64,000 nucleotides of DNA from Nocardia salmonicida NBRC 13393 (GCF_001613085.1 NZ_BDBR01000018.1:62001-126000), one strand, 5' to 3'. Positions 32,376 through 43,145 are shown, numbered from the stretch's first letter. Made by a program: numbers and translations. The notes: generated from the letters alone by a model not told the origin.

Positions 32376-33077
32376 CTACAATCGCTTGTGCAATGCCTCG
32401 GCGGCCGCGACCAAATCGGCGGCCCAGCGCGCGCCCGGTCTGCGGCCCATTCGATCGATCGGTCCGGATACCGAAACGGCGGCCACGATCATCCCACCGG
32501 CATCGCGCACCGGCGCCGACACACTCGCCACACCCTGCGCGCGCTCGGCGGCGCTCTGCGCCCAGCCCCGCTTGCGTACCTCGGCCAGTGCCCGGTCGCC
32601 GAACACCGCGTCGGCGAGGACCGTGCGCTGCAACTCGGGATCGGCCCACGCCAGCAACACCTTCGCCGCCGAACCCGCGGTGAGCGGTAGCCGCGAACCG
32701 ATCGGCACGGTGTCGCGCAGGCCGACCGGCGGCTCCAGCGCCGCGACGCAGACGCGGGCGTGTCCGTCGCGGCAGTACAGCTGGACGCTTTCGCCGGTGA
32801 TTTCGCGCAGACGGGGCAGAATGGCAGCGGCGGCCTCCACCAGTGGATCGGCCGCCCCCGCCGACAACTCGGTGAGCGCGGGCCCCGGCCGCCACAATCC
32901 GTTGCCGTCGCGCGCCAGCAGCCGGTGCGTTTCCAGCCCGACCGCCAGCCGGTGCGCGGTGGCACGCGGCAGGCCGGTGCGGGTGCACAGGTCATTGAGA
33001 CCGCAGGGCTCGTCGGCGACGGCGTAGAGCACCGCCACGGCTTTGTCGAGAACACCGATACCGCTATGCTGTCTCAT
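32376..33077 (-). CDS. ndgR: IclR-family regulator NdgR (LtbR/AreB type)
   Basis: 233 residues. The N-terminal winged HTH is seen in GLNDLCTRTGLPRATAHRLA (about residues 26-45) and the IclR effector domain in RLPLTAGSAAKVLLAW and the APVRDAGGMIVAAVSVSGP stretch. The position, divergent from leuC and next to gltX, is conserved for the regulator called NdgR, AreB or LtbR, which controls leuCD and amino-acid metabolism genes. The ATG overlaps a TCTCA half-site, and the full TCTCA-N5-TGAGA dyad lies 15-31 bases upstream of it, consistent with autoregulation. Confidence 0.9.
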   Translation of the reverse strand: MRQHSGIGVLDKAVAVLYAVADEPCGLNDLCTRTGLPRATAHRLAVGLETHRLLARDGNGLWRPGPALTELSAGAADPLVEAAAAILPRLREITGESVQLYCRDGHARVCVAALEPPVGLRDTVPIGSRLPLTAGSAAKVLLAWADPELQRTVLADAVFGDRALAEVRKRGWAQSAAERAQGVASVSAPVRDAGGMIVAAVSVSGPIDRMGRRPGARWAADLVAAAEALHKRL

Positions 33078-33091
33078 AGAACGATACTAAC

Positions 33092-33108
33092 GTCTCAAAT
33101 GCTGAGAT
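33092..33108. promoter_or_regulatory. Candidate NdgR operator in the ndgR-leuC interval
   Basis: GTCTCA-AATGC-TGAGAT, an inverted repeat with five-base spacer (TCTCA/TGAGA perfect), between the ndgR start (33077) and the leuC start (33141). A further TCTCA half lies at 33072-33076. The same element occurs upstream of the MFS gene at 29437-29453. Confidence 0.6.
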
Positions 33109-33140
33109 ACCAAGTATGCCCGTCGAAAGGTGATCAAGCA

Positions 33141-34565
<1,425 letters not shown>

Positions 34566-34599
34566 GCCACCGATCACCACAGATCGAAAGGGAATCGTT

Positions 34600-35208
34600 A
34601 TGGAAGCCTTCACCGTTCACAAAGGCATCGGTGTGCCGCTGCGCAGGTCCAATGTCGACACCGATCAGATCATCCCCGCCGTTTACCTGAAGCGCGTGAC
34701 CCGTACGGGTTTCGAGGACGGCTTGTTCGCCGGTTGGCGTACCGATCCGGAGTTCATTCTCAACAACGAGCCGTTCAACCGTGGCAGCGTGCTGGTGGCG
34801 GGCCCGGATTTCGGCACCGGCTCTTCGCGAGAGCACGCTGTGTGGGCGCTGTCGGACTACGGCTTTCGGGTGGTCATCTCGTCTCGTTTCGCAGACATCT
34901 TCCGTGGAAATGCGGGTAAGGGCGGGTTGTTGGCCGCACAGATGTCACAGAACGATGTCGAAATGCTCTGGAAGCTGATCGAGGAACAGCCCGGCATCGA
35001 ATTGGTTGTCGACCTGTCCGCTCGCACCGTCACAGCGGGAACCGTCGTGTTGCCGTTCGATATTGACGACTACACCCGCTGGCGTCTGCTGGAGGGTTTG
35101 GACGACATCGGCCTCACGCTGCGACAGGCCGACGTCATCGGCGAGTTCGAAAAGGGAAGGCCGTCATGGAAACCCGTGACGCTGCCGGAGCCTATTTCAC
35201 GGGCGTAA
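34600..35208 (+). CDS. leuD: 3-isopropylmalate dehydratase small subunit
   Basis: 202 residues; the ATG at 34600 has GAAAGG upstream. The N-terminal NVDTDQIIPAVYLKRV and the substrate loop VAGPDFGTGSSREHAVWAL are characteristic of LeuD. It forms the swivelling domain that completes the LeuC active site. Same operon as leuC. The hup gene follows after a 156-base interval that probably holds a separate promoter. Confidence 0.97.
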   Translation: MEAFTVHKGIGVPLRRSNVDTDQIIPAVYLKRVTRTGFEDGLFAGWRTDPEFILNNEPFNRGSVLVAGPDFGTGSSREHAVWALSDYGFRVVISSRFADIFRGNAGKGGLLAAQMSQNDVEMLWKLIEEQPGIELVVDLSARTVTAGTVVLPFDIDDYTRWRLLEGLDDIGLTLRQADVIGEFEKGRPSWKPVTLPEPISRA

Positions 35209-35364
35209 TCAGCTGGGGCGCTTAGGCGGGCTTCCCGGGCGGCGGTAGCTGGACGTGTGCTAAACCACATGAATTTTGGCGTGGCACATAGACTCTTGCT
35301 CAAACTGGGTTTACCGTGGTACCTAGTCGGTCCGACGACGGGCCATTAGTCTGCGGAGGATTCA

Positions 35365-36012
35365 ATGAACAAGGCGGAACTGATCGACGTTCTGACCGAA
35401 AAGTTGGGTACGGACAGGCGGACGGCTACTGCGGCTGTCGAGAATGTTGTCGACACCATCGTCCGTGCCGTGCACAAGGGTCAAAGCGTCACCATCACCG
35501 GATTCGGTGTGTTCGAACAGCGCAAGCGTGCTCCCCGGGTTGCCCGTAACCCCCGTACCGGTGAAACCGTGAAGGTGAAGGCCACTTCGGTGCCTGCCTT
35601 CCGACCGGGCGCACAGTTCAAGGCGGTCATCGCGGGTAAGCAGAAGCTGGCCTCGTCCGGGCCTGCCGTCAAGCGAGGCGTGAATGCCCCGGTGGCGGCG
35701 AAGAAGGCGGCAGCCAAGAAGACCGCGGCGAAGAAGACCGCGGCCAAGAAGGCGACGCCGTCGAAGGGTCCCGCGAAGACCACGGCCCGCAAAGCCGCCA
35801 CCAAGGCACCTGCCGCCAAGAAGACCACGGCGGCAAAGAAAGTGACGGCGGCCAAGAAGGCGCCCGCCAAGAAGGTGACGGCGGCCAAGAAGGCGCCCGC
35901 CAAGAAGGTCACAGCCGCCAAGACCACGGCGGTCAAGAAGACCACTGCTGCGAAGAAGGCTCCCGCTAAGAAGACTGCTGCTAAGAAGACTGCCGCCCGT
36001 CGTGCTCGTTGA
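35365..36012 (+). CDS. hup: HU-type nucleoid protein with Lys/Ala-rich tail
   Basis: 215 residues, the extended HupB type of mycolate actinobacteria. Residues 1-90 are the HU fold, with the DNA-bending arm VARNPRTGETVKVKATSVPA. From about 110 the protein consists of degenerate KKA/PAKK/TAAKK repeats resembling histone H1, which add non-specific DNA binding and compaction. The repeat-coding DNA (about 35700-36000) is itself repetitive (GCCAAGAAG units), so length variation between strains is likely. A strong terminator follows. Confidence 0.96.
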   Translation: MNKAELIDVLTEKLGTDRRTATAAVENVVDTIVRAVHKGQSVTITGFGVFEQRKRAPRVARNPRTGETVKVKATSVPAFRPGAQFKAVIAGKQKLASSGPAVKRGVNAPVAAKKAAAKKTAAKKTAAKKATPSKGPAKTTARKAATKAPAAKKTTAAKKVTAAKKAPAKKVTAAKKAPAKKVTAAKTTAVKKTTAAKKAPAKKTAAKKTAARRAR

Positions 36013-36078
36013 TCCTGCCGCAGCGGGATCAGGTCGGGGAATGTGCACGTAGGCCGCATCACCCACCACTGGACCGAG

Positions 36079-36105
36079 AACGGCCCCGGGAATCCCGGGG
36101 CCGTT
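36079..36105 (+). terminator. Terminator after hup
   Basis: AACGGCCCCGGG-aat-CCCGGGGCCGTT is a perfect 12-bp stem with a three-base loop, followed by TCGGC. It lies 67 bases after the hup stop, between hup and the convergent mutT1. Confidence 0.85.
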
Positions 36106-36133
36106 TCGGCTGTTTCGATCCCGTCCGATGGAC

Positions 36134-37081
36134 TCAGGTGGTGACGATTGCCGTCGACAGCGAACGGTCCATATGGTTCGCGGCGACCAATCGGTCCCCG
36201 ACGAACGACAATGCCCAGACGCTGCCCTTGCGATTGCGTGCCGAGGGCAGCGTGAGCCCGCCCTGCTCGGCCAGCCACTGTGTCAGATCGGGAATCACCC
36301 CGCCCTGACTACATACCACCGGCACCCCTCGATCGGTTACCAACGACAGAAATCGTTGCCGCGCGGCGCTTTTCGCTGAATCGTAACCTTTCTCGGAAAA
36401 CATTGGCTCGCAATTGATTTCGGCGTCGAGCTGTTCCGCCAACGGGGTCACGGTTTGGATGCAGCGCAGTGGATCGGCGGAATAGATCTCGGATGCGCCG
36501 AACGCCAACAGATTCGGCGTCAATCCCTTCGCCTGCTGTTCCCCGGAGGCCTCGAGCGGACGCAACTCGTCGGGTCCGTCGAAGTGGTTGCGCTTGCCCG
36601 CCTTGGCGTGGCGCACCAGCAGCACCGTGTTGGTGCGGGCGGGCAGCCGAGCGAAGATCCGGACGATCTGGCGATCCATCGGATACGACAACTGGTCCAT
36701 CACCTCGGCGAGGGGGAACCACCGCATCTGGTCGACTTCGTTGTTGACGGCGAAGTCGCCCTCAGCGGCCTCGGCGGCCCAGTAGTCGACCCGCTTGAGC
36801 TGACGGTGGCCCGGGATCGGATAGGTGACATGGCCGAGATAGCGCCCCAGCGTGGCCGGTAGACCGGTTTCCTCGCCTACCTCACGCACGGCCGCGACCA
36901 CCGGGGTCTCGCCGGGATCGAGCTTGCCCTTGGGCAGCGACCAGTCACCGTATTTCGGCCGGTGGATGACGCCGATCTCCGGGCCGCCAGCGCCCGCACG
37001 CCAGAGGACCGCTCCTGCCGCGTGAATATTGGGCCTTACCCGCGGGTCTCGCAACGACGCGTCCTCGCTCTGCGCGCTCAT
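36134..37081 (-). CDS. mutT1: MutT1: NUDIX hydrolase fused to a histidine phosphatase
   Basis: 315 residues in two domains. Residues 15-150 are a NUDIX domain with the box GKLDPGETPVVAAVREVGEE. Residues 150-315 are a phosphoglycerate-mutase-like phosphatase starting with the catalytic LVRHAKAG. In mycobacteria this fusion sanitises 8-oxo-dGTP and diadenosine polyphosphates. Its ATG overlaps the ppk1 stop by four bases, so ppk1 and mutT1 form an operon. Confidence 0.95.
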   Translation of the reverse strand: MSAQSEDASLRDPRVRPNIHAAGAVLWRAGAGGPEIGVIHRPKYGDWSLPKGKLDPGETPVVAAVREVGEETGLPATLGRYLGHVTYPIPGHRQLKRVDYWAAEAAEGDFAVNNEVDQMRWFPLAEVMDQLSYPMDRQIVRIFARLPARTNTVLLVRHAKAGKRNHFDGPDELRPLEASGEQQAKGLTPNLLAFGASEIYSADPLRCIQTVTPLAEQLDAEINCEPMFSEKGYDSAKSAARQRFLSLVTDRGVPVVCSQGGVIPDLTQWLAEQGGLTLPSARNRKGSVWALSFVGDRLVAANHMDRSLSTAIVTT

Positions 37082-39246
37082 GGCTGGTCGGGGCGACGCA
37101 AACGCATGAGGAAGGCCTGGTGGTCACGTACCTGGTCGGCTTCGACATCGGTCGGGCTGGCCTGCCAGGTTCCGTCCGGGAGCAGGATCCAGCAGCGAGT
37201 GGCCGGATCGAGCGCGGAATCGAACACCTTCCCGAGTTGGTCGACCAGCTTGGGATCTTTCACCTGCACCATCACTTCGACCCGGCGGTCGAGATTGCGG
37301 TGCATCATGTCGGCGCTGCCGATCCACGTCTGTTCCTGCGCGCCGAATTCGATGAGCCGGGAATGTTCGAGGAACCGGCCCAGGATCGAGCGCACCTCGA
37401 TGTTCTCGCTCAGGCCGGGCACACCGGCGCGCAGGCCGCAGATGCCCCGCACCACGATCTGTACCGGCACCCCCGCCTGCGAGGCGCGGTAGAGCGCATC
37501 GATGATCTGCTCGTCGACGATCGCGTTGGCCTTGATCCGGATCCGGGCGGCCGAACCCTGACCGGCCAGCTCGATTTCGCGATCGATCCGCTCGATGATG
37601 CCCGCGCGCACGCCGAGCGGCGCCACCATCAGGTTGCGGTAGTCCTCCTTGCGGGAGTATCCGGTCAGCGAATTGAACAGGTCGGTGAGATCGGCGCCGA
37701 TTTCCGGTGCGGCGGTGAACAGCCCGACGTCTTCGTAGAGCCGTGCGGTCTTGGGGTTGTAGTTGCCGGTGCCGATGTGGCAGTAGCGCCGGATCGTCGA
37801 ACCCTCGCGACGCACCACCAGGCAGGTCTTGCAGTGGGTCTTGAGGCCGACCAGCCCGTAGACCACGTGCACGCCGGCCTGTTCCAGTTCGCGCGCCCAT
37901 TTGATGTTGGCCTGCTCGTCGAAGCGGGCCTTGATCTCGACCAGCGCGACGACCTGCTTGCCCGCCTCGGCGGCTTCGATCAGCGAGTTGATGATGGGGG
38001 AGTCGCCGGAGGTGCGGTAGAGCGTCTGCTTGATCGCGAGCACCTGCGGGTCGGCGGCGGCCTGTTCGATGAAGCGCTGCACGCTGGTGGAGAAGGAGTC
38101 GTAGGGGTGGTGCACCAGCACGTCGCCCTCGCGCAGCGCGGCGAAGACATTGCGCGGAGTCTCGCGCTCGCCGAAGGCCGCCGGGGTGGCGGGCACGTAC
38201 GGCGCGTCCTTGAGCTCGGGTCGGTCGACGCCGTAGACCTGCCACAGGCAGGACAGGTCGAGCAGTCCGGGAACCTGGATGACATCGGCGGGGTCGACCT
38301 CGAGCTCACGTAATAGAAGCTCCAGCATGTGCTCGGTCATGTCGTCGGAGACCTCGAGGCGCACCGGCTTGCCGAAGCGGCGGCGGGCGAGTTCGCGCTC
38401 CATCGCCTGCAGCAGGTCTTCGTCGCGATCCTCGTCGACCTCGAAATCGGCGTTGCGGGTGATCCGGAACGAATGCGTCTCCACCACGGTCAGACCGGGG
38501 AACAACAGGTCGAGGTGGGCGGCGATGAGGTCTTCCATCGGCAGGAACGCCGCGATCGCCGACGGCGCGCCGGTACGGCGCACACGCACGAAGCGGTCGA
38601 CGTTGTCGGGCACCTTCACGCGGGCGAAGTGCTCGCCGCCGGTGCCGGTGTCGCGCACGGTCACGGCGAGATTGAGGCTCAGGCCGGAGATGTAGGGGAA
38701 CGGGTGCGCCGGGTCGACGGCGAGCGGTGTGAGGACCGGGAACACCTGGTCGGTGAAGTAGTTGGAAAGGCGTTGGCGCTCATCGTCGTCGAGATCGCTC
38801 CAGCCGATGATGTCGATGCCCTCGGCGGCCAGTGCCGGGTTCACCTCGTGGATGAAGACGTTGGCGTGCCGCTCGGCGAGTTCCTGGGCGCGGGCGGTGA
38901 TCATCTCCAGCTGCTCCGACGGTGAGCGACCGTCGGCCGAGCGCACCGACAGGCCGGTTTCGGCCCGGCGCTTCAGACCGGCGACGCGCACCATGTAGAA
39001 CTCGTCGAGGTTGGACGCGAAGATCGCGAGGAACTTGGCCCGCTCCAGCAACGGCAGCGAGGCGTCCTCGGCCAGCGCCAGGACGCGGGCATTGAAGTCG
39101 AGCCAGCTCAGCTCGCGGTTGAGGTAGCGATCTCGCGGCAACCGCTGCGTGCTCGCGTCGCCGCCCGAGGCGAGGGCGGCCGCAGGTGGCGGGGAAATCG
39201 GGGGCAGCTGCTTGATGGTTTCCGTATCGCTCACGAGATCAATCAT
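37078..39246 (-). CDS. ppk1: Polyphosphate kinase 1
   Basis: 722 residues. It reversibly makes polyphosphate from ATP. The N-terminal domain (RYLNRELSWLDFNARVL), the autophosphorylated His in YCHIGTGNYNPKTARLYED and the second conserved His in ADMMHRNLDRRVEV are all present. The ATG lies in the 72-base interval shared with cofC. ppk1 overlaps mutT1 by four bases, the same order as in mycobacteria. Confidence 0.97.
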   Translation of the reverse strand: MIDLVSDTETIKQLPPISPPPAAALASGGDASTQRLPRDRYLNRELSWLDFNARVLALAEDASLPLLERAKFLAIFASNLDEFYMVRVAGLKRRAETGLSVRSADGRSPSEQLEMITARAQELAERHANVFIHEVNPALAAEGIDIIGWSDLDDDERQRLSNYFTDQVFPVLTPLAVDPAHPFPYISGLSLNLAVTVRDTGTGGEHFARVKVPDNVDRFVRVRRTGAPSAIAAFLPMEDLIAAHLDLLFPGLTVVETHSFRITRNADFEVDEDRDEDLLQAMERELARRRFGKPVRLEVSDDMTEHMLELLLRELEVDPADVIQVPGLLDLSCLWQVYGVDRPELKDAPYVPATPAAFGERETPRNVFAALREGDVLVHHPYDSFSTSVQRFIEQAAADPQVLAIKQTLYRTSGDSPIINSLIEAAEAGKQVVALVEIKARFDEQANIKWARELEQAGVHVVYGLVGLKTHCKTCLVVRREGSTIRRYCHIGTGNYNPKTARLYEDVGLFTAAPEIGADLTDLFNSLTGYSRKEDYRNLMVAPLGVRAGIIERIDREIELAGQGSAARIRIKANAIVDEQIIDALYRASQAGVPVQIVVRGICGLRAGVPGLSENIEVRSILGRFLEHSRLIEFGAQEQTWIGSADMMHRNLDRRVEVMVQVKDPKLVDQLGKVFDSALDPATRCWILLPDGTWQASPTDVEADQVRDHQAFLMRLRRPDQP

Positions 39247-39318
39247 CCCTCGAGGAAGGGCCGCCGCGCATCACGACATCGCACGGATCGTTCCGCTCGG
39301 TCCGAAGTTGGCGATCAC

Positions 39319-39990
39319 CTAGCACACACTGCGAACGGGATCACTTCTGTGCGGCGAGAATCCGATCTCGCGCAGCGTCGAGGTGGTGAATTCACCGACG
39401 CCGAGCGCGCGGACGATCTCCAGATCCTCGGGGGTGTCGACATCGCAGCGCAGGCCTGGCCAGTGCCCGGACAGCGGCACGGCGCCGCCGTCGCGGTGTG
39501 CGCGGGCGGAATCGGCGCCGAAGCGGGGCGACAGCAACGCGGCGGTATCGCGGACCAGCAATGCGGCGGTGCCGGTGCCCGTGTGATCTATCACCACCGA
39601 TCGAGCGCCGACGGCGACGGTGAGCACGTCGGCCAGCTCGGAGGGGCGAAGGGCGGGCAGGTCGGCCTGCAGCGCGAGCAGGTGGGTGGGGCCGTAGCGA
39701 TCGCGCACGTCGGCGGCGCCGGCGGCGAGCGCGGTATTGAGCGGATCGGCACCGGCAGCGGGTTCGTCGATCACGTGCGCGCCGAGCTCGCGGGCACGGT
39801 CGGCGACCAGGGGATCGGGAGTAACCACGGTCAGCGACGACAGCTCGGGCACGGCGGAAGCGGCCACGACAGTGTCGGTGAACATGGCCAGCACGAGCTG
39901 GGCGCGCTGCTCGGTGCTCAGCAGGCTCGCCAGCCTGCTCTTGGCCCGGCCGATGTGTTTGACCGCCATCACGGCGTGCACGGTGTGCAT
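39319..39990 (-). CDS. cofC: Phosphoenolpyruvate/phospholactate guanylyltransferase of F420 synthesis
   Basis: 223 residues from the ATG at 39990, which has AAGGATCG upstream. It is the CofC/FbiD family: the nucleotide-binding MAVKHIGRAKSRLA, the HLLALQADLPALRPSEL region and the C-terminal LRCDVDTPEDLEI are characteristic. In actinobacteria the enzyme uses phosphoenolpyruvate and GTP to start coenzyme F420 synthesis. It is divergent from gpsA, with 31 bases between start codons. The Ddn-like protein at 2504 is a possible F420 user in the same window. Confidence 0.92.
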   Translation of the reverse strand: MHTVHAVMAVKHIGRAKSRLASLLSTEQRAQLVLAMFTDTVVAASAVPELSSLTVVTPDPLVADRARELGAHVIDEPAAGADPLNTALAAGAADVRDRYGPTHLLALQADLPALRPSELADVLTVAVGARSVVIDHTGTGTAALLVRDTAALLSPRFGADSARAHRDGGAVPLSGHWPGLRCDVDTPEDLEIVRALGVGEFTTSTLREIGFSPHRSDPVRSVC

Positions 39991-40021
39991 GGCTTCGATC
40001 CTTGCATGGCATATTGGGCTG

Positions 40022-41017
40022 ATGACGAGGGCGGCGGTTATGGGTGCGGGGTCGTGGGGTACGGCGTTCGCGAAGGTGTTGGCCGAAGCAGGGACCGACG
40101 TGACGATCTGGGCCCGGCGCGACGAGGTGGCGCGGGCGCTCGATACCGAGCACCGCAATCCGTTCTACCTACCCGGCGTTCAGCTGCCGCCGGTGCGGGG
40201 AACCGATGATCACCGGGTCGCTCTCGACGGGGCCGACCTGGTGGTGCTCGCGGTTCCGTCGCAGTCGCTGCGGGCGAATCTGGACCTGTGGAAGGGCGAT
40301 ATCGGATCCGACGCCACCCTGCTGAGTCTGGCCAAGGGGATCGAGACCGGGACACTGCTGCGGATGAGTCAGGTGATCGCGGAGGTCACCGGGGCCGAGC
40401 CGGGACGCATCGCGGTGTTGTCGGGTCCGAACCTGGCGCACGAGATCGTCGAACGTCAGCCCGCGGCGACGGTGATCGCCTGCACCGATACCGAGCGCGC
40501 CGGAGTCGCGCAGCGGGCGTGTGCCACCGGATATTTCCGGCCGTACACCAACACCGATGTGATCGGCTGCGAGATCGGCGGTGCGTGCAAGAACGTCATC
40601 GCGCTCGCGTGCGGCATCGCTTCGGGAATGGGGCTGGGCGACAACACGGTGGCCAGCCTCATCACGCGCGGGCTCGCCGAGGTGATCCGGCTCGGTGTGG
40701 CGCTCGGCGCGCAACCGGTGACGCTGGCCGGGCTCGCGGGCGTCGGCGATCTGGTGGCTACCTGTACTTCGCCGTTGTCGCGCAACCGGTCCTTCGGGTA
40801 TGCGCTCGGCGCCGGTGGCACGATGACCGCCGCGCAGGAAGCGACCAATGGGCAGGTGGCCGAAGGTGTGAAGTCGTGCACATCGGTGCGGGCCCTGGCC
40901 GCCGAGCACGGGGTGGAGATGCCGCTCACCGACGCGGTGCACAGGGTGTGCCATGAGGGGCTATCGGTGAGCGAGGCGGTCGGCAGCCTGCTCGGTAGGC
41001 GGATCAAGCCCGAATAA
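40022..41017 (+). CDS. gpsA: Glycerol-3-phosphate dehydrogenase [NAD(P)+]
   Basis: 331 residues. It reduces dihydroxyacetone phosphate to sn-glycerol 3-phosphate for phospholipid synthesis. The Rossmann motif VMGAGSWGTAFAKVL starts the protein, the catalytic Lys is in EIGGACKNVIALACG, and GLGDNTVASLITRGLAE and SRNRSFGYALG are family signatures. ddl follows after 44 bases in the same direction. Confidence 0.97.
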   Translation: MTRAAVMGAGSWGTAFAKVLAEAGTDVTIWARRDEVARALDTEHRNPFYLPGVQLPPVRGTDDHRVALDGADLVVLAVPSQSLRANLDLWKGDIGSDATLLSLAKGIETGTLLRMSQVIAEVTGAEPGRIAVLSGPNLAHEIVERQPAATVIACTDTERAGVAQRACATGYFRPYTNTDVIGCEIGGACKNVIALACGIASGMGLGDNTVASLITRGLAEVIRLGVALGAQPVTLAGLAGVGDLVATCTSPLSRNRSFGYALGAGGTMTAAQEATNGQVAEGVKSCTSVRALAAEHGVEMPLTDAVHRVCHEGLSVSEAVGSLLGRRIKPE

Positions 41018-41061
41018 GGGCGATAGCGCCATGGCGGCGAGAACCCACTACGGTGACGTTC

Positions 41062-42153
41062 ATGACGGAACGGATCAGGGTGGCTGTGGTGTTCGGCGGG
41101 CGCAGCAGCGAGCACGCCGTCTCGTGTGTGTCGGCGAGCAGCGTGCTGCGCAACCTCGATCCGACGCGCTACGAGGTGGTGCCGATCGGCATCACCCCCA
41201 CCGGCGGCTGGGTGCTGGCCGACGGGATCGGCGATCTGGCGCTGAGTCACGGTGTGCAACCGCAGGTCGACGCGTCGGGAACCGCCCTCACGCTGGCCGC
41301 TGACCCTGGTCGCTCCGGCGCGCTGGTCGCGCTCGACTCGAGCGCCGTGCTCGGCAACATCGATGTCGTGTTCCCGATTCTGCACGGTCCCTTCGGGGAG
41401 GACGGCACGTTGCAGGGGATGCTCGAACTTGCCGGGATTCCCTATGTCGGCGCGGGCGTGCTTGCCAGCGCGGCGGGCATGGACAAGGAGTTCACCAAAA
41501 AGTTGCTGGCGGCCGAATCGTTGCCCGTCGGCGTGCAGGTTGTGCTGCGTCCCGGCGTCGAAACGCTGGCCGGGACCGACCGGGCCCGGATCGGTCTGCC
41601 CGCCTTCGTGAAGCCCGCGCGCGGTGGTTCCTCGATCGGCATCACCAAGATCACCGACTGGGCCGATCTCGATGCGGCCATCGCCGTCGCCCGTGCGCAC
41701 GACCCCAAGGTGATCATCGAAGCGGGCATCGTCGGACGCGAAGTCGAGTGCGGCGTACTGGAATTCGCCGACGGCGAGGTGCGTGGCAGCGTCGTCTCCG
41801 AGATCCGGATGCCCGATGCCGACGCCGCCGCGCCCGAGTTCTACGACTTCGCCACCAAATACCTCGATGACGTGTGCGAATTCGATGTGCCTGCCAAGCT
41901 CGACGACGATGTCGCCGACGAGATCCGTGAGCTGTCGGTGCGCGCGTTCCGCGCGCTGGACTGCCAGGGGCTGGCGCGCGTCGACTTCTTCGTCACCGAG
42001 AACGGTCCGGTGATCAACGAGATCAACACGATGCCCGGCTTCACGCCGATCTCGCAGTACCCGCGGATGTGGGAAGCCACCGGCATCGACTACCCGACGC
42101 TGGTGTCGACGCTGATCGAGACGGCGGTCGCTCGCGGAACCGGTTTGCGGTAG
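41062..42153 (+). CDS. ddl: D-alanine--D-alanine ligase
   Basis: 363 residues from the ATG at 41062; a GTG at 41053 would add three. It joins two D-alanines for peptidoglycan. ATP-grasp signatures: VVFGGRSSEHAVS at the N-terminus, VFPILHGPFGEDGTLQG, the loop VKPARGGSSIGITK, and the Mg-binding INEINTMPGFTPISQYPRM near the C-terminus. This enzyme is the target of D-cycloserine. A strong bidirectional hairpin follows. Confidence 0.97.
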   Translation: MTERIRVAVVFGGRSSEHAVSCVSASSVLRNLDPTRYEVVPIGITPTGGWVLADGIGDLALSHGVQPQVDASGTALTLAADPGRSGALVALDSSAVLGNIDVVFPILHGPFGEDGTLQGMLELAGIPYVGAGVLASAAGMDKEFTKKLLAAESLPVGVQVVLRPGVETLAGTDRARIGLPAFVKPARGGSSIGITKITDWADLDAAIAVARAHDPKVIIEAGIVGREVECGVLEFADGEVRGSVVSEIRMPDADAAAPEFYDFATKYLDDVCEFDVPAKLDDDVADEIRELSVRAFRALDCQGLARVDFFVTENGPVINEINTMPGFTPISQYPRMWEATGIDYPTLVSTLIETAVARGTGLR

Positions 42154-42166
42154 GAGTTCTGTTCGG

Positions 42167-42207
42167 CCGCAGGGCTTTCGGCGGGGTCGTGCTCGAAAGC
42201 CCTGCGG
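42167..42207. terminator. Bidirectional terminator between ddl and the DUF3515 gene
   Basis: CCGCAGGGCTTTCG (42167-42180) and CGAAAGCCCTGCGG (42194-42207) form a perfect 14-bp stem with a 13-base loop. It lies 13 bases after the ddl stop and 15 bases after (on the minus strand) the stop of the convergent DUF3515 gene. Confidence 0.75.
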
Positions 42208-42222
42208 CGCCAGCTTGTTAGC

Positions 42223-42999
42223 TCAGAGTTCGCCCGGAGTCGGTTCGCGGGCAGGCAGATTCGCAGTGATGATGTCGGACACGTTCTGCACGGCGCTGGT
42301 GCCGGAGCCGTCGGGGACGGTCAGGGCGATGTAGGTCTCGCGGTCGACGGCGAACCAGGTGCCGGTCTTGCCGACCTCGTCGCGGACCTGGAACCACTTC
42401 ACGCCGTCGATCACCGTCAGCGGGGACGCGCGGTTGAATTCGAGGGGACGGTCCAGGCCACAGCGCAGCGTGATCGGGTCGCCGCCGTCGGGGAGCTGCC
42501 AGGCACGGGTGGCGGGCGGGCTGGGTTCGACGAGGGTGGCCTTGGTGTAGTCGCCGAGTTCGGCGGGCAGGGCGGGGAGCAGAGCCTGGCAGGCAGGACC
42601 GTCGGCGGCGGGGGCAGGCACAGGTCCGAGGGCGAGGGGTTCGCGTTCGACGGGGGCGCGCAGGGCGATGAAGGCGGCGACCAGCACAGCGACGATCAAC
42701 ACGACGGGCAGGGCGACCGCGGTGGCGATGAGCGCGGGGGAGTGCTGCGACTCGAAGTCGTCATCGTAATCGTCATCGTCATCGTCGGAGTCCGCGTCCG
42801 GCTCGGCATCGGGGCCGGACGCGGCGTCGGAATCCGCGTCCGAGCCGTCGTCGGCCGGGGCGGAATCCTCGGCGGTCGTGTCGGCTGATCGCGCGGTGGT
42901 GGCGGACGTCGGCTCGTCGCCCGACGATGCCGCGTCGGCGGTGGCGGTGTCGTCGGGGGTGCTCGCCTCGTCGCGATCCTCCGGTGTCGAGTCCGCCAT
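42223..42999 (-). CDS. DUF3515 membrane-anchored protein
   Basis: 258 residues. The first 95 are extremely Asp/Glu/Ser/Thr/Ala-rich and predicted disordered (DDDDDYDDDFE). One transmembrane segment follows (about 96-118, ALIATAVALPVVLIVAVLVA), then a DUF3515 domain with two Cys (PACQALLP and LRCGL). The family is conserved beside thiL in mycobacteria (Rv2980 region) and is of unknown function. The acidic extension is longer than I would expect and may be lineage-specific. It is divergent from thiL. Confidence 0.85.
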   Translation of the reverse strand: MADSTPEDRDEASTPDDTATADAASSGDEPTSATTARSADTTAEDSAPADDGSDADSDAASGPDAEPDADSDDDDDDYDDDFESQHSPALIATAVALPVVLIVAVLVAAFIALRAPVEREPLALGPVPAPAADGPACQALLPALPAELGDYTKATLVEPSPPATRAWQLPDGGDPITLRCGLDRPLEFNRASPLTVIDGVKWFQVRDEVGKTGTWFAVDRETYIALTVPDGSGTSAVQNVSDIITANLPAREPTPGEL

Positions 43000-43145
43000 A
43001 GCTGTGTGGTCCTTCCATTCGCGGGTTCGCCTGCGTCGTCGGTGGTGCCCGATCGCCTTCGAAAGGGTACCGTCGGGGCGATTTCGTCGGTCACCAGCAC
43101 AGCGGGAAGGGGTCGGTCATCAGCGAGGACAGCCGTCCGCAGACG

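Noticed and set aside
35700..36000. Tandem GCCAAGAAG-type repeats
   Set aside because: They encode the normal Lys/Ala-rich tail of the actinobacterial HU protein and are not an independent repeat element or CRISPR.
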